Source: Alphaproteobacteria bacterium
GTDB lineage: Bacteria > Pseudomonadota > Alphaproteobacteria > VGDZ01
NCBI GenBank assembly: GCA_016869515.1
Contig: VGDZ01000004.1
Span: 1-64,000 of the forward strand
Reading direction: 5' to 3'
DNA length: 64,000 nt
Part shown: positions 45,004-54,505 of the stretch, piece by piece
How positions within the stretch are numbered: the first letter of the stretch is position 1
Layout: every line of letters begins with the position of its first letter
Notes under the pieces: generated by a model
The model's database searches: none
Told to the model about the DNA's origin: nothing
What the model saw: the letters and a program-made list of their open reading frames with translations, nothing else
Position numbers and translations under genes: made by a program

Positions 45004-46397
45004 GGCAACGCCCTCGCGCGCGGATTCGTGAGGGGCTGCTCTCGTAATAGGGCCTCGGCGATTTCCCATTCGAAGCCGCCGATCAGCGATAGCGCGGCGC
45101 GCTTGTCGAGCACGACATGGCCGACCCGGCCGCCCTCGAGTTTTCCAGTCGAATTGAAGAAGGCGGTGCGCACCACCTCCATGTCGCCGGCGGCGCGGTA
45201 AAGCTCGTCGCTTTCCAGCCGCAGGGCGGCGCTTCGGCGTAACGGTTCCAGGCCGCTGCCGGTGTGGCGATAGAAAGAGTCGGTCTCGGGGCGAACGCCG
45301 ATCACGCGATCGGTCGAAAACAATTCCATCATGTCGATCGCGGCGTCGATGTGCTGGGCGCCGCGGAATGGGGACTCGACATAAAGCAAGGCAAGGGCAG
45401 TCGGGTTCGAGCGGTTCTCGACATAGCGCTTCAAGGCGTCCGCCACGGTCTCCTCGAGGAAGGAATTGGGGCGCGCCAAGTCGCGGCTGCGCCTGATGCC
45501 CATGACGCGCTCGCCGAAGCGGCGCCCGACGTGATCCAGCACCTTTTCGTCGGGGGTGGTGACGACGACGTCGACCACGCGCTTGGCCGCCAGCGCCGCT
45601 TCGATCGTCCAGTCGATCAAGGGCTTGCCGCCGAGCTGACGCAGCGCGGTCGAATGCGGGTCGGTCGCCATGCCGCGCACCGGCAGGATCGCGACCGCCG
45701 ACAGCGTGGCCTCGCCGAGCCGCTTTTCGACGATCTGCGAGCGGGTGGCGAGGATGCGTTCCTCGTTGCGGGTGAGGCTGGAGCCGTGCTGGCGGTAGTA
45801 GAACAACGGCAGATTGACGTTGCGCACGCCGAAGCGGCTGATGAAGCGCACCCACAGATCGTAGCCGTCCTGGCAGCGGAACTGCTCGTCGTAGCCGTCG
45901 ATGGCTTCGAGGCATTCGCGCCGGATCATGGTGCAGGCGCCATGCGCCGGCTGGTCGAGCAGCGTAACCTGGGTGAAATCGTGGCGGCGGACGACGCTTT
46001 GCACCGCGCCGGTCTCGTCCGCCAGGTAGTAGTCCGGGAAAACCAGGCCGATCTCGGGATGGCGGTCGAGCGTGCCGACCAGCACGCCGAGCGCATGGCT
46101 GTCGAGCCAGTCGTCGGCATCGAGCCGCATCAGATAGCGCCCGGCCGAGGCCCGCAACGCGATGTTGTTGGTGACGTTGAGGCCCTGGTTGTGCTGGTGA
46201 ATGGCCATGACTCCCGGCCGGCCGACATAGCGATCGATCACGGCGCGCGAATCGTCGGTCGAGCCGTCGTCGATGATCAGCAGTTCGAAATCGCGGAAAG
46301 TCTGGCCCAACACGCTCTCGATCGCCTGTTCGAGAAAGCGGCCGTAATTGTGGTTGACGATGTAGATCGTCACAGTGGGCTGATTGCCGTCGGCCAT
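45000..46397 (-). CDS. GT2 glycosyltransferase fused to divergent NeuA-like cytidylyltransferase domain
   Basis: N-term VTIYIVNHNYGRFLEQAIESVLGQTFRDFELLIIDDGSTDDS, LMRLDADDW; C-term AVAILPVRGMATDPHSTALRQLGGKPLIDWTIEAALAAKRVVDVVVTTPDEKV. Confidence 0.82.
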   Translation of the reverse strand: MADGNQPTVTIYIVNHNYGRFLEQAIESVLGQTFRDFELLIIDDGSTDDSRAVIDRYVGRPGVMAIHQHNQGLNVTNNIALRASAGRYLMRLDADDWLDSHALGVLVGTLDRHPEIGLVFPDYYLADETGAVQSVVRRHDFTQVTLLDQPAHGACTMIRRECLEAIDGYDEQFRCQDGYDLWVRFISRFGVRNVNLPLFYYRQHGSSLTRNEERILATRSQIVEKRLGEATLSAVAILPVRGMATDPHSTALRQLGGKPLIDWTIEAALAAKRVVDVVVTTPDEKVLDHVGRRFGERVMGIRRSRDLARPNSFLEETVADALKRYVENRSNPTALALLYVESPFRGAQHIDAAIDMMELFSTDRVIGVRPETDSFYRHTGSGLEPLRRSAALRLESDELYRAAGDMEVVRTAFFNSTGKLEGGRVGHVVLDKRAALSLIGGFEWEIAEALLREQPLTNPRARALP

Positions 46398-46398
46398 G

Positions 46399-47787
46399 TC
46401 AGTCTTTGGGGTCGATCACCGGCGCGCTGCCGGGGAAGAGGCTCTCGGCGAAATCCAGCAAGGTGTAATCGCCGAAACGCGGCGCCACCAGCTGCAGGCC
46501 GAGCGGCAGGCCGGCCGGTCCGGTCAAGAGCGGTAGCGAGATCGAAGGTGCGCCGATCATGGTCCAGACCAGCGCCGAATCGCGCGGTTCTTCGGGCGCC
46601 TCGATGGTCGGCGCTTCACCGGCGGTGGCATGAGTCACCAGCACGTCGACATCGGCGGTGAGGCGTTCGAGTTCATCCTCCATCGCCCGTTGGCGCCGCG
46701 TCGCCGCGACATATTGCTCGCGCGTGACCCGCGCGCCCTCCTCGGTGATGCGGCGGAAGATGTCGCTGACCTTGTCGGACTGGGCCAGTTCCTTCTGGAA
46801 ATAGTAGTGCAGGCTCTTGTGATAGACCGTGGCGTGGGTGTCATGGGCGTCGGCGAAGACCTGCCGCAGATCGAGTTCGACCACGTCGACATCGGGCCGG
46901 TTGTCGATCTGATTGACCAGTTCGACGACGCGATCCTGGGTATGGCGGCTGGCGGTCTCCCAACCCGGCGCCTTGCACAGCGCGATGCGCCAGGGCCGGC
47001 CGCGATTGCGCTCGCGCTTGGCCGTCGCGGCACCGATGCGCCGCTCGGTCACCGGATAGTCGCGGCCGCGCTGAGCGACCGCGTCCAGCATCAGTCGCAC
47101 ATCGGCCACCGAGCGGCCGAACCACCCTATCGTATCAAGCGTGTCACAGGTCTTGAGCACGCCGGTGCGCGCAACCAGGCCGAAGGACGGCTTGTAGCCG
47201 ATGGTGCCGACATAGCTGGCCGGGCGGACGATCGAACCCGCGCTTTGCGTGCCGAAGGCTACCGGCACGGCGCCGCAAGCCACGGCCACCGCCGATCCGG
47301 TCGAAGAGGTGCCGGCTATGCGCCCCTTCGACCAGGGATTGGCGGTTTTGCCGGCGGCGTGCACGGCGAACTCGGCGGTCGCGGTCTTGCCCATCGGCAC
47401 CGCGCCCGCCCATTTGGCGTGCGAGACTGGCCGGGCGTCGTTGTGCGGCGTGAACCCGGTCCACAGATCGCTGCCCATCGCCGTCGGCATGTCGATGGTG
47501 TTGAAGATGTCCTTGATGCCCAGCGGAACCCCGGCCAGATGCGGCGCCGGCTTCCATTGCGACCAGTCGACCGCATCGGCGACGCGGGCGTAGCCCAGCG
47601 CCAGTTCGGCATCGAGGAAGGCCCAGGCATGGACGCGCGGCTCGATCGCCATCGCGCGGTCGAGGCAGGCCCGCATCCAGTCCGAGGGCCGCAACTGGCC
47701 TGAACGCACCAGCGCAGCCCCTTCGCTGGCGGTAAGCGTGGCCGGGTCCGCCCCCGAGCGGGCGGGTCGCGCCGTAGGGTAGTTCAT
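46399..47787 (-). CDS. Amidase-signature family hydrolase
   Basis: GVPLGIKDIFNTIDMPT; RIAGTSSTGSAVAVACGAVPVAFGTQSAGSIVRPASYVG (Ser-cisSer-Lys signature). Confidence 0.9.
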   Translation of the reverse strand: MNYPTARPARSGADPATLTASEGAALVRSGQLRPSDWMRACLDRAMAIEPRVHAWAFLDAELALGYARVADAVDWSQWKPAPHLAGVPLGIKDIFNTIDMPTAMGSDLWTGFTPHNDARPVSHAKWAGAVPMGKTATAEFAVHAAGKTANPWSKGRIAGTSSTGSAVAVACGAVPVAFGTQSAGSIVRPASYVGTIGYKPSFGLVARTGVLKTCDTLDTIGWFGRSVADVRLMLDAVAQRGRDYPVTERRIGAATAKRERNRGRPWRIALCKAPGWETASRHTQDRVVELVNQIDNRPDVDVVELDLRQVFADAHDTHATVYHKSLHYYFQKELAQSDKVSDIFRRITEEGARVTREQYVAATRRQRAMEDELERLTADVDVLVTHATAGEAPTIEAPEEPRDSALVWTMIGAPSISLPLLTGPAGLPLGLQLVAPRFGDYTLLDFAESLFPGSAPVIDPKD

Positions 47788-48944
47788 GCCTTGGCCGCTG
47801 GTGTCGTCTGGCGCTTGGCGTCGGCCAGCGCGGCCTCGATCTCCACGCGCGTGAGGATGCCGACCTTTTCGCGGTGCGCGTCCATGATGGCGTAGAATTC
47901 CTCGCGGCTGTAGCCGCTGATCTTGAGGTAATAGTCCAACACCGGCGGCTCGTGCGGATCGATCTCGCGCACCAATCGGTTGCCCTCTTCGAGCGTCAGC
48001 AGGCCAGCGCGCACGTCCTGGGCGACATGGTCGGTGGTGCGGCCGTAGCCGCGTTTGAGGAACTTGGTGTAGTCGTGCACGCCGGGCATGCGGCACTCGA
48101 CCGATTTGTAGCACTTGTAGGTGCCCTCGACATGGTCCTCGCGCCAACCATAGCGATCGCGCAGGAATTCGGTCTGGCGCTCGCCGTCCCAGAACACGTA
48201 ATTGCCGATGTGGATGCCCCAGACGCCCTTGGCGGCGATCTCTCCGTCGCTCGGCAGCTTGAAACCGCCGAGGTCCGACAACGGCAAATAGTCGGTGGCG
48301 AAGGTCTCGGGGTAGTGAAAGGCCGAAATCTTGAAGAAGTAGTGCTGGTCATAGGGCAGGATCTTGTCGTAGGTGGCCTGGGGCGAAGCTTCGGCGGCGG
48401 ACTCGCCATAGACGATCAGCTTGATGCCGTACTTGACCGCGGCCTGGACCGGAAACGCGCCGACTCCGGCATGACAGTGCCAGCAGGAATCGCCCAACAG
48501 TTCGAGCGAGCGGCGGGCGCAGCGATTGACCACACTGCGCCGCGGCGTGAACATGATGTGGTCGACGTCGAAGGTCTCGAGGCACCAATCCAGGTTCTTG
48601 CGGCCGGTTTCGGAGAACCAGTTGTGGCTGAAGGTGCAGGCCAGCGGCCGGACCTTGTAGACCTGGGTCAGCAGATAGAGCTGGTAGGCCGAATCCTTAC
48701 CGCCCGAAATCGGCACCAGGCAGTCGTATTCGGGATGTTGGCCGCGAAACTTGTCGAGGATCTGCCTAAGGTCGGCATCGCGCTGCTTCCAGTCGATGTG
48801 CATCTTCTGCTCTTGGGAACGGCAGGACACGCAGATTCCGAGCTGGTCGAACACCGCATCGGGTTGGGTCGCTGGCATGCCGCAGCGCGTGCAGTAGTGC
48901 ATGGTCGTGAACATCGGCCGGGTAGGGTCTGTCACATAGGCCAT
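47784..48944 (-). CDS. N-acetyl sugar amidotransferase (WbpG/PseA family)
   Basis: HYCTRCGMPATQPDAVFDQLGICVSCRS; DCLVPISGGKDSAYQLYLLTQVYKVRPLACTFSHNWFSETGRKNL. Confidence 0.9.
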   Translation of the reverse strand: MAYVTDPTRPMFTTMHYCTRCGMPATQPDAVFDQLGICVSCRSQEQKMHIDWKQRDADLRQILDKFRGQHPEYDCLVPISGGKDSAYQLYLLTQVYKVRPLACTFSHNWFSETGRKNLDWCLETFDVDHIMFTPRRSVVNRCARRSLELLGDSCWHCHAGVGAFPVQAAVKYGIKLIVYGESAAEASPQATYDKILPYDQHYFFKISAFHYPETFATDYLPLSDLGGFKLPSDGEIAAKGVWGIHIGNYVFWDGERQTEFLRDRYGWREDHVEGTYKCYKSVECRMPGVHDYTKFLKRGYGRTTDHVAQDVRAGLLTLEEGNRLVREIDPHEPPVLDYYLKISGYSREEFYAIMDAHREKVGILTRVEIEAALADAKRQTTPAAKA

Positions 48945-48970
48945 GGTGTGGTTCTCCCTGGCGCTTTCCG

Positions 48971-49495
48971 CTAGCGCCCGAAAATCGCGGCTTGCACTTC
49001 GTCGATCGGTTGGCCGTCGAGCAGATAGTGATCGCGGCGTCGCCCTTCTTCGGTCATGCCGCTGGCGCGCATGATGCCGACCATGCCGACATTCTTGGCC
49101 ATGGTCGCGGCCACGACCTTGCGCATGCCGGCCGGGCCGAGCAGGTGGCCGCAGGCCGCGCGCCAGGCTTCGGTGCCGTAGCCGCGTCCCCAAATCCTGC
49201 GATCGCCGATCAGGATGGCGAGGTTGGCGACGCGGTTCGGCGCATCGACATAGGCCGTCATGTTGCCGACATGACCAAGCGCCGGATCCTTGGCCTCGAT
49301 CGCCCAGAAGCAATGGCCGCCCGCCCGCATGCGCTGCCAGTAGTCGCGGCAGGAGTCGAGGGTGTGGCGGCGATGGCGTTGCTCGCTGTAGCGCATGGTC
49401 TCGGGGTCATTGAGCCAGCCGACATAGCGTTCGCTCAAGTGGCGTTCGGCGAACGGCGTCAGCACGAGGCGCTGGCTGGAAGCGATGGCGTTCAT
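48971..49495 (-). CDS. GNAT-family N-acetyltransferase (PseH/RimJ-like)
   Basis: YVGWLNDPETMRYSEQRHRRHTLDSCRDYWQRM; GYGTEAWRAACGHLLGPAGMRKVVAATMAKNVGMVGIMRASGM. Confidence 0.85.
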   Translation of the reverse strand: MNAIASSQRLVLTPFAERHLSERYVGWLNDPETMRYSEQRHRRHTLDSCRDYWQRMRAGGHCFWAIEAKDPALGHVGNMTAYVDAPNRVANLAILIGDRRIWGRGYGTEAWRAACGHLLGPAGMRKVVAATMAKNVGMVGIMRASGMTEEGRRRDHYLLDGQPIDEVQAAIFGR

Positions 49496-51318
49496 GCCGC
49501 CGCCGCCTGGTCGAGGAACAGCCGCGCCGAAACGAAGCTGAACAGGAATTTGGACATGCTGTTGGCCGAGGCGTCTTCCTTCAGCAATGTCGCGATCTCG
49601 TCGCGCTTGACCAAGTCGAAGATCGGCCCCGGCGCCAGCAGCCGGCCGATCACCTTCTTGTTCTTGCGATCGAGCAGCGAGTTGATCGAGGCGTTGAAGC
49701 CGCGCTTGCGGCGGTCCAGCCGCACCCGGTCGTTGAGCGTCCCGGCCATGGCCGCGCGTAGGAGGTATTTGGGATAGCCCGCGCCGATCAGATGCTCGCT
49801 CGGCACGGTGAAGGCGAATTCGGCCAAGCTGCGGTCGAGATAGGGCGAGCGGTTCTCGATCGAGCAGCGCATCGAGTTGCGGTCGTCCTCGGCCAGGATC
49901 ACCGGCACGATCTCGTGGCGCAATTCGTTGAGCATGCGGTTGCGCAAAGGATCGCCGGCGTACGCGGCCTCGAAGAAGTCCTCGTCCAGCGGCTCGACCA
50001 GGCAGCCGTTGAAGCGGGCGCGGTCGAGGTAGATGTGGCCGCGCGCATCGGGCTGGCGGGCGAAGGTCAGCGGGTCCTTGAGCAGCGGGTTCTCGACGTG
50101 GGCGCCGTAGCTCTGCTGCCATTCCGCCACCAGCGCGGCGAAGTCCGGCTGGTCGCGCATCCCCGCCAGCCAGAAACCGTAATGATCGTAATAGCCGGTG
50201 AACAGCTCGTCGGCGCCGGTGCCCGACAGCGCCACCTTGAAGCCCTTGGCGGCGATCGCCTCGGACAGGAAGGAATGCACATAGTAGGAGATCGTCGCCA
50301 CCGGCTTGTCGTGATAGCCGACCAGATCGGTCATGCGCTCGAGGAAGCCCTCGGTCGAGGTGCGCACGCTGACCAGCTTGCAGCCGAGATCGGCCACCGT
50401 CGCCTGGATGTTGGCGGATTCGTTGTAGCGCGGATCGGAATCGACGATCGAGAACGCCGTCACGTCGCGGCCGAAGCGCTTGACCGCCAGCGACACCAGC
50501 GCCGAAGAATCGATCCCGCCCGAAAGGCAGAACGCCAACGGCACGTCCGAGCGCAGCCGGATCTCGAGCGCCCGCTCGACCAGGGTCTTGGTCTCGGCCA
50601 CGGCGGTTTCGCGGTTCATTTTGCGCGGCCGGAAATCGAGTTCCCAATACGCCACGCCGCTCGGAACGCCGGGTTCGGTCAGCACCGCCGTGGTGCCGGC
50701 CGGCAGCTCCTCGACGCCGCGATACCAGGACGAAGCCTGCTTGTGCAGCGATTTGAAGCCGTTGACCAGATAGCGCCGGATCTGGTCGGGATCGGGCTCG
50801 AAGCGCTTTCCGGCCAGCGCGGCCAAAGCCTTGGTTTCGGAGGCAAAGTAGAGCGTCGCGCCGTCGAAGTGCCAAAACAGAGGCTTTTCGCCGAAGCGAT
50901 CGCGCGACAGGATCAGGCGTCCGGCCTCGGCGTCGAACAGGACGAACGCCCACATGCCTTCGAAGTGCGCGATGCCGTCGACGCCCCATTGGCGATAGGC
51001 TTTAAGCAACACTTCGGTGTCGGAAGTGGTACGGAAGACATGACCGAGGCCTTCCAGTTCGGCGCGCAGTTCGACGTAGTTGTAGATCTCGCCGTTGTGG
51101 ATCACGCTCAACGGACCGTCGTTCATCGGTTGGCCGGCCCGCGGATCGAGATCGATGATCGACAAGCGGCGGTGCAGCAGGCGCACCGTGTCCTTGCCGA
51201 GCCGGCCGAGATGCATGCCCTCGCCGTCGGGTCCACGGCGCGCGAGCGCCTCGAGCGTGGCGCGCAGCCGCTCGGGCTCGGGATTGTCGCGGCCGAAACT
51301 GCCGGCGATGCCGCACAT
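49492..51318 (-). CDS. asnB: Asparagine synthase family amidotransferase (copy 2)
   Basis: MCGIAGSFG, ARRGPDGEGMH, LSGGIDSSALVSL, EDDRNSMRCSIENRSPYLDRSLAEF. Confidence 0.9.
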   Translation of the reverse strand: MCGIAGSFGRDNPEPERLRATLEALARRGPDGEGMHLGRLGKDTVRLLHRRLSIIDLDPRAGQPMNDGPLSVIHNGEIYNYVELRAELEGLGHVFRTTSDTEVLLKAYRQWGVDGIAHFEGMWAFVLFDAEAGRLILSRDRFGEKPLFWHFDGATLYFASETKALAALAGKRFEPDPDQIRRYLVNGFKSLHKQASSWYRGVEELPAGTTAVLTEPGVPSGVAYWELDFRPRKMNRETAVAETKTLVERALEIRLRSDVPLAFCLSGGIDSSALVSLAVKRFGRDVTAFSIVDSDPRYNESANIQATVADLGCKLVSVRTSTEGFLERMTDLVGYHDKPVATISYYVHSFLSEAIAAKGFKVALSGTGADELFTGYYDHYGFWLAGMRDQPDFAALVAEWQQSYGAHVENPLLKDPLTFARQPDARGHIYLDRARFNGCLVEPLDEDFFEAAYAGDPLRNRMLNELRHEIVPVILAEDDRNSMRCSIENRSPYLDRSLAEFAFTVPSEHLIGAGYPKYLLRAAMAGTLNDRVRLDRRKRGFNASINSLLDRKNKKVIGRLLAPGPIFDLVKRDEIATLLKEDASANSMSKFLFSFVSARLFLDQAAAA

Positions 51319-51459
51319 GGTCTGGTTCGATTTCGGGGTCGAGGGCGGAACCGTCCGCCAATGCTGCCGCAGGCCGGGTGACAACCACCCGGCCATGAAT
51401 ACCCTACTAACCGCCAAGTTTAGGCCCAGTTCACCGCAAGGTCAACGCGTTCGCGATAC

Positions 51460-52704
51460 CTAGATTCGATCGTCCAAAGTCAGGTCGCTGGCGACGTGCC
51501 GGAATTGAGGCATGACCGATTGCAAAGCCGCGACGATCGCTTTCCGATCGATCGGCCGCGAAGCGTCCTCGATCGCGGCTGCAATCGGATCGACGATGGC
51601 ATCGATGCCAAACGACCAGGGCCGATGCGGAATGGCGGCCAATTTGGCAAGCCCGAATTCCACCGCGATTTCCCCCTCGGCCAAAAACTCCTCGAAGGCC
51701 TTTTCGCCGCCGGTATCGAGCGGCGTCAAAAGCAGCGGATAATGGCTTCGTGCCAGCGCACCATCGACGGCCGCGCGGGCGGTCGATTCGCGATCGTGAA
51801 TCTCGGCCGCCAGGCCATAAACCGCCAACACGGCGCGGGCGACATCCTCGAGCAACCGCAATTCAACGGTCGGATCGAGCTTCGGGTAGACCACATGCCT
51901 GTGCGGTCCGAGCGCTGCGGCCAAGAGGCAAATGTGGCCGGCCTCGGCAATGCTAACGAAATAGCGCTTGGTGGCTTTCGGCACCGCCAGCGGCTGTCGC
52001 AGGGCAAGTCGTTGAACGAGGCTGGCAAGCACGCTGCCGTTGGAAAAAGCGACGTTCGCGAATCGCGCCGCCGAAACGGCGCCGAAATTCCACGGGCCCG
52101 CAAAAATCAACTCTTCCATCGCACGTTTGCTGGCACCCATGAGACTTGTGGGATTGGCGGCCTTGTCGGTCGAGACGGCGAAATAGCGCCGCGCCGCATG
52201 GCCGCCTTCGGCCAGCCAATTGAGGAAGCGACGATGCTTGACAACATTGGTCTCAAATATCTGCAGCAGCGAAGGAAGGTCCTTTTCCGAGCGCACATGC
52301 TTCATCGCCGCGAAGTTCAGCACCAGATCGAAAGGCTTCGCGCCGGCCAGCAGGCGTCGCATGATCGGCCCGCCATAATCGGTCGGCACGGCCTGCACGC
52401 GCATCGGTGCCGGCGCGCGATCTCGCGCACGCAGGTCGCGCATCATTTCGGCTAGACCGTTTTCGTTGCTGTCGACCAAGACCGTCTCTTGCGGCTGGAA
52501 CTCCAACAGCGCATCGACCGTGGTCGTGCCGATGCTGCCGCAGGCGCCGACGACCAGGACGCGGGAGTCGGCGATGGCGTGGCGCAGATCGGCTTTCCGC
52601 GCCGCCATGTCGCCGGCAAAGCGGCTGCCTTGGCGGCCGATGACAGCGGCGTCGAGTCGCGTCGCGACCTCGGCTTGAGGCGGCGGCGGCGAAAGCGCGG
52701 TCAC
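51460..52704 (-). CDS. CapD-like polysaccharide biosynthesis NAD-dependent epimerase/dehydratase
   Basis: GTG start; SRVLVVGACGSIGTTTVDALLEFQPQETVLVDSNENGLAEMMRDL; LNFAAMKHVRSEKD; STDKAANPTSLMGASKRAMEEL. Confidence 0.82.
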   Translation of the reverse strand: MTALSPPPPQAEVATRLDAAVIGRQGSRFAGDMAARKADLRHAIADSRVLVVGACGSIGTTTVDALLEFQPQETVLVDSNENGLAEMMRDLRARDRAPAPMRVQAVPTDYGGPIMRRLLAGAKPFDLVLNFAAMKHVRSEKDLPSLLQIFETNVVKHRRFLNWLAEGGHAARRYFAVSTDKAANPTSLMGASKRAMEELIFAGPWNFGAVSAARFANVAFSNGSVLASLVQRLALRQPLAVPKATKRYFVSIAEAGHICLLAAALGPHRHVVYPKLDPTVELRLLEDVARAVLAVYGLAAEIHDRESTARAAVDGALARSHYPLLLTPLDTGGEKAFEEFLAEGEIAVEFGLAKLAAIPHRPWSFGIDAIVDPIAAAIEDASRPIDRKAIVAALQSVMPQFRHVASDLTLDDRI

Positions 52705-53654
52705 GACCGATCCGGCCGACTTCGATGGGTGCGGTCGATCAAGTAGTGCGGCCGACCTTTGACCTCGTCCAGCACCATGCCGACATACTCGCCCAAAATG
52801 CCAATGAAAAGCATTTGAATGCCACCCAAGCCGGATACGATACCGGCTACGTTCCAGGCCGACGACGGCGAAACGACGACGTCGAGACAGGCCAGCGCCT
52901 GCCAAACGCCCGTTCCGATGCCGAACGCCAACATTGCGGCGCCGATCGGAAAGGCAACGCGCAAGGGGGTCCGAGAATGGCTCAGCACGCCGGACAGGGC
53001 AAAACGCAACAGCCGGGTCAACGTGAAGTGGGAGGCGCCGGTTGCACGCGGCGGCGGATCGTAGTGGATGACAGCAGTCGTGAACCCGACCCACGACACC
53101 AAACCACGAAGGAACAGGCTCCGCTCGCGCAGTCGGTCACGAAACAAGTCGGCGACGCGGCGCGACATCAGGCGGAAATCCGCCGAACCCGGCCGTAACG
53201 CGATGCCAGCAATCAAGTCCATCAAGCGATAGAACCAGCGCGATGTCACGCGTTTGAACAGCGTCTCTCCCGGCGCGTCGCGTCGAACGCATTGCACGAT
53301 GTCTGCCCCGGCCTCGAAGCGGGCCAGCATGTCGGCGATCAGCTCGGGCGGATGTTGCAAGTCGCCGTCAAGCATGATCACGGCGTCGTGCCGGCTGTGG
53401 TCGAGCCCGGCCAGCAGTGCGGCCTGATGACCGAAGCGCCGCGACATCACCAACGCCGAAAGCCCTGAGCGTTCCGCCACCAGCCGCGCGAGAATGGCCT
53501 CGGTATCGTCGGGTGCGGGATCGACGACATAGAGGACCTCACAGACGTAGCGAGGCCGCAGCGGCTCGATTGCGGCCAGCAACCGCCGATGAAAGGACTC
53601 GATGCCGGCGGCCTCGCGATAGACCGGGACAATAATGCCAAGCGTGGCGGTCAT
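52701..53654 (-). CDS. Membrane-anchored GT2 (GtrB/ArnC-like)
   Basis: LGIIVPVYREAAGIESFHRRLL; MSRRFGHQAALLAGLDHSRHDAVIMLDGDLQHPPELI; two C-terminal TM segments. Confidence 0.88.
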   Translation of the reverse strand: MTATLGIIVPVYREAAGIESFHRRLLAAIEPLRPRYVCEVLYVVDPAPDDTEAILARLVAERSGLSALVMSRRFGHQAALLAGLDHSRHDAVIMLDGDLQHPPELIADMLARFEAGADIVQCVRRDAPGETLFKRVTSRWFYRLMDLIAGIALRPGSADFRLMSRRVADLFRDRLRERSLFLRGLVSWVGFTTAVIHYDPPPRATGASHFTLTRLLRFALSGVLSHSRTPLRVAFPIGAAMLAFGIGTGVWQALACLDVVVSPSSAWNVAGIVSGLGGIQMLFIGILGEYVGMVLDEVKGRPHYLIDRTHRSRPDRS

Positions 53655-54505
53655 GCGGCTACCCGCGAGACCATGCTGCCCAGGCCTTCGGCCAGCCCGA
53701 TGCGAGGTCGCCAACCCAAGTCACGCTCGATCGCCGAGATATCCGCGCGAACCTCGTCGATCTCCTGCCGACGAACCTCGCCGCGGTCGCGATAGGGCTT
53801 GCGAACGCCGGTGGCCGCCATCGCCACCTCGATCACGTCCGCAACGGAATAGGATCGCCCACTGCCGACATTGTAGACTGCGATGCCCGACCGAGCCGCG
53901 CAAGTAGCAACGATCGCCTCTATCACATCGTCGAGATGCACATAGTCGCGCCTCGGCGCGAGGTCCGCCACCACCACGGTAGCCACCGTCGGGTCCATGA
54001 TCTGAGCCATGATTTCGGGAATGACGTAGTCGCGCGACTGCCCAGGTCCGTAGACATTGAATACCCGCAAAGCCACTACCGCTACGTTCAAGTGCCGTCC
54101 ATAGAATGTCGCGGCCTCCTCGGCCATGGCCTTGGACAAGGCATAGGGATTGTTGGGAGCAAGTCCGCAATTTTCGTCGATCGGCAACCGATCAGGTCGT
54201 CCGTACGCATAGCCGCTGACCAGCGTCAACGGCATGCCGGTCCTTCGGCACGCCTCGAGTATTCGGATCGTTCCAATGAGGTTGTTTTCAAGATAACTGC
54301 CGGGCTCCTCCCAACTGGCCTTGACGCCGACTCGCGAGGCCAGATGAAACACACGGTCAAACCGACCGGATGGAACCGGATCGCGGGCGATATCCCACTG
54401 CCTTCGATCTGGCGCAGTTACCTGATGCCCGGCCTCCTTGAGGCGTCCTACCAGGGCGCGGCCGATGTAGCCGCCGCCGCCCGACACCAAATAGTGCGCG
54501 GTCAT
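53651..54505 (-). CDS. NAD-dependent sugar epimerase/dehydratase
   Basis: HYLVSGGGGYIGRALVGRLKEAGH; PYALSKAMAEEAATFYGRHLNVAVVALRVFNVYGPGQ. Confidence 0.88.
   Translation of the reverse strand: MTAHYLVSGGGGYIGRALVGRLKEAGHQVTAPDRRQWDIARDPVPSGRFDRVFHLASRVGVKASWEEPGSYLENNLIGTIRILEACRRTGMPLTLVSGYAYGRPDRLPIDENCGLAPNNPYALSKAMAEEAATFYGRHLNVAVVALRVFNVYGPGQSRDYVIPEIMAQIMDPTVATVVVADLAPRRDYVHLDDVIEAIVATCAARSGIAVYNVGSGRSYSVADVIEVAMAATGVRKPYRDRGEVRRQEIDEVRADISAIERDLGWRPRIGLAEGLGSMVSRVAA

Noticed and set aside
46399-47787. Second gatA
   Set aside because: Amidase-signature protein but divergent from GatA and not near gatB/gatC; the genuine gatA is at 55694-57178.
49792-51381. 529-aa plus-strand ORF
   Set aside because: Antisense shadow of asnB copy 2; Arg/Gly/His-rich, no recognisable domain.
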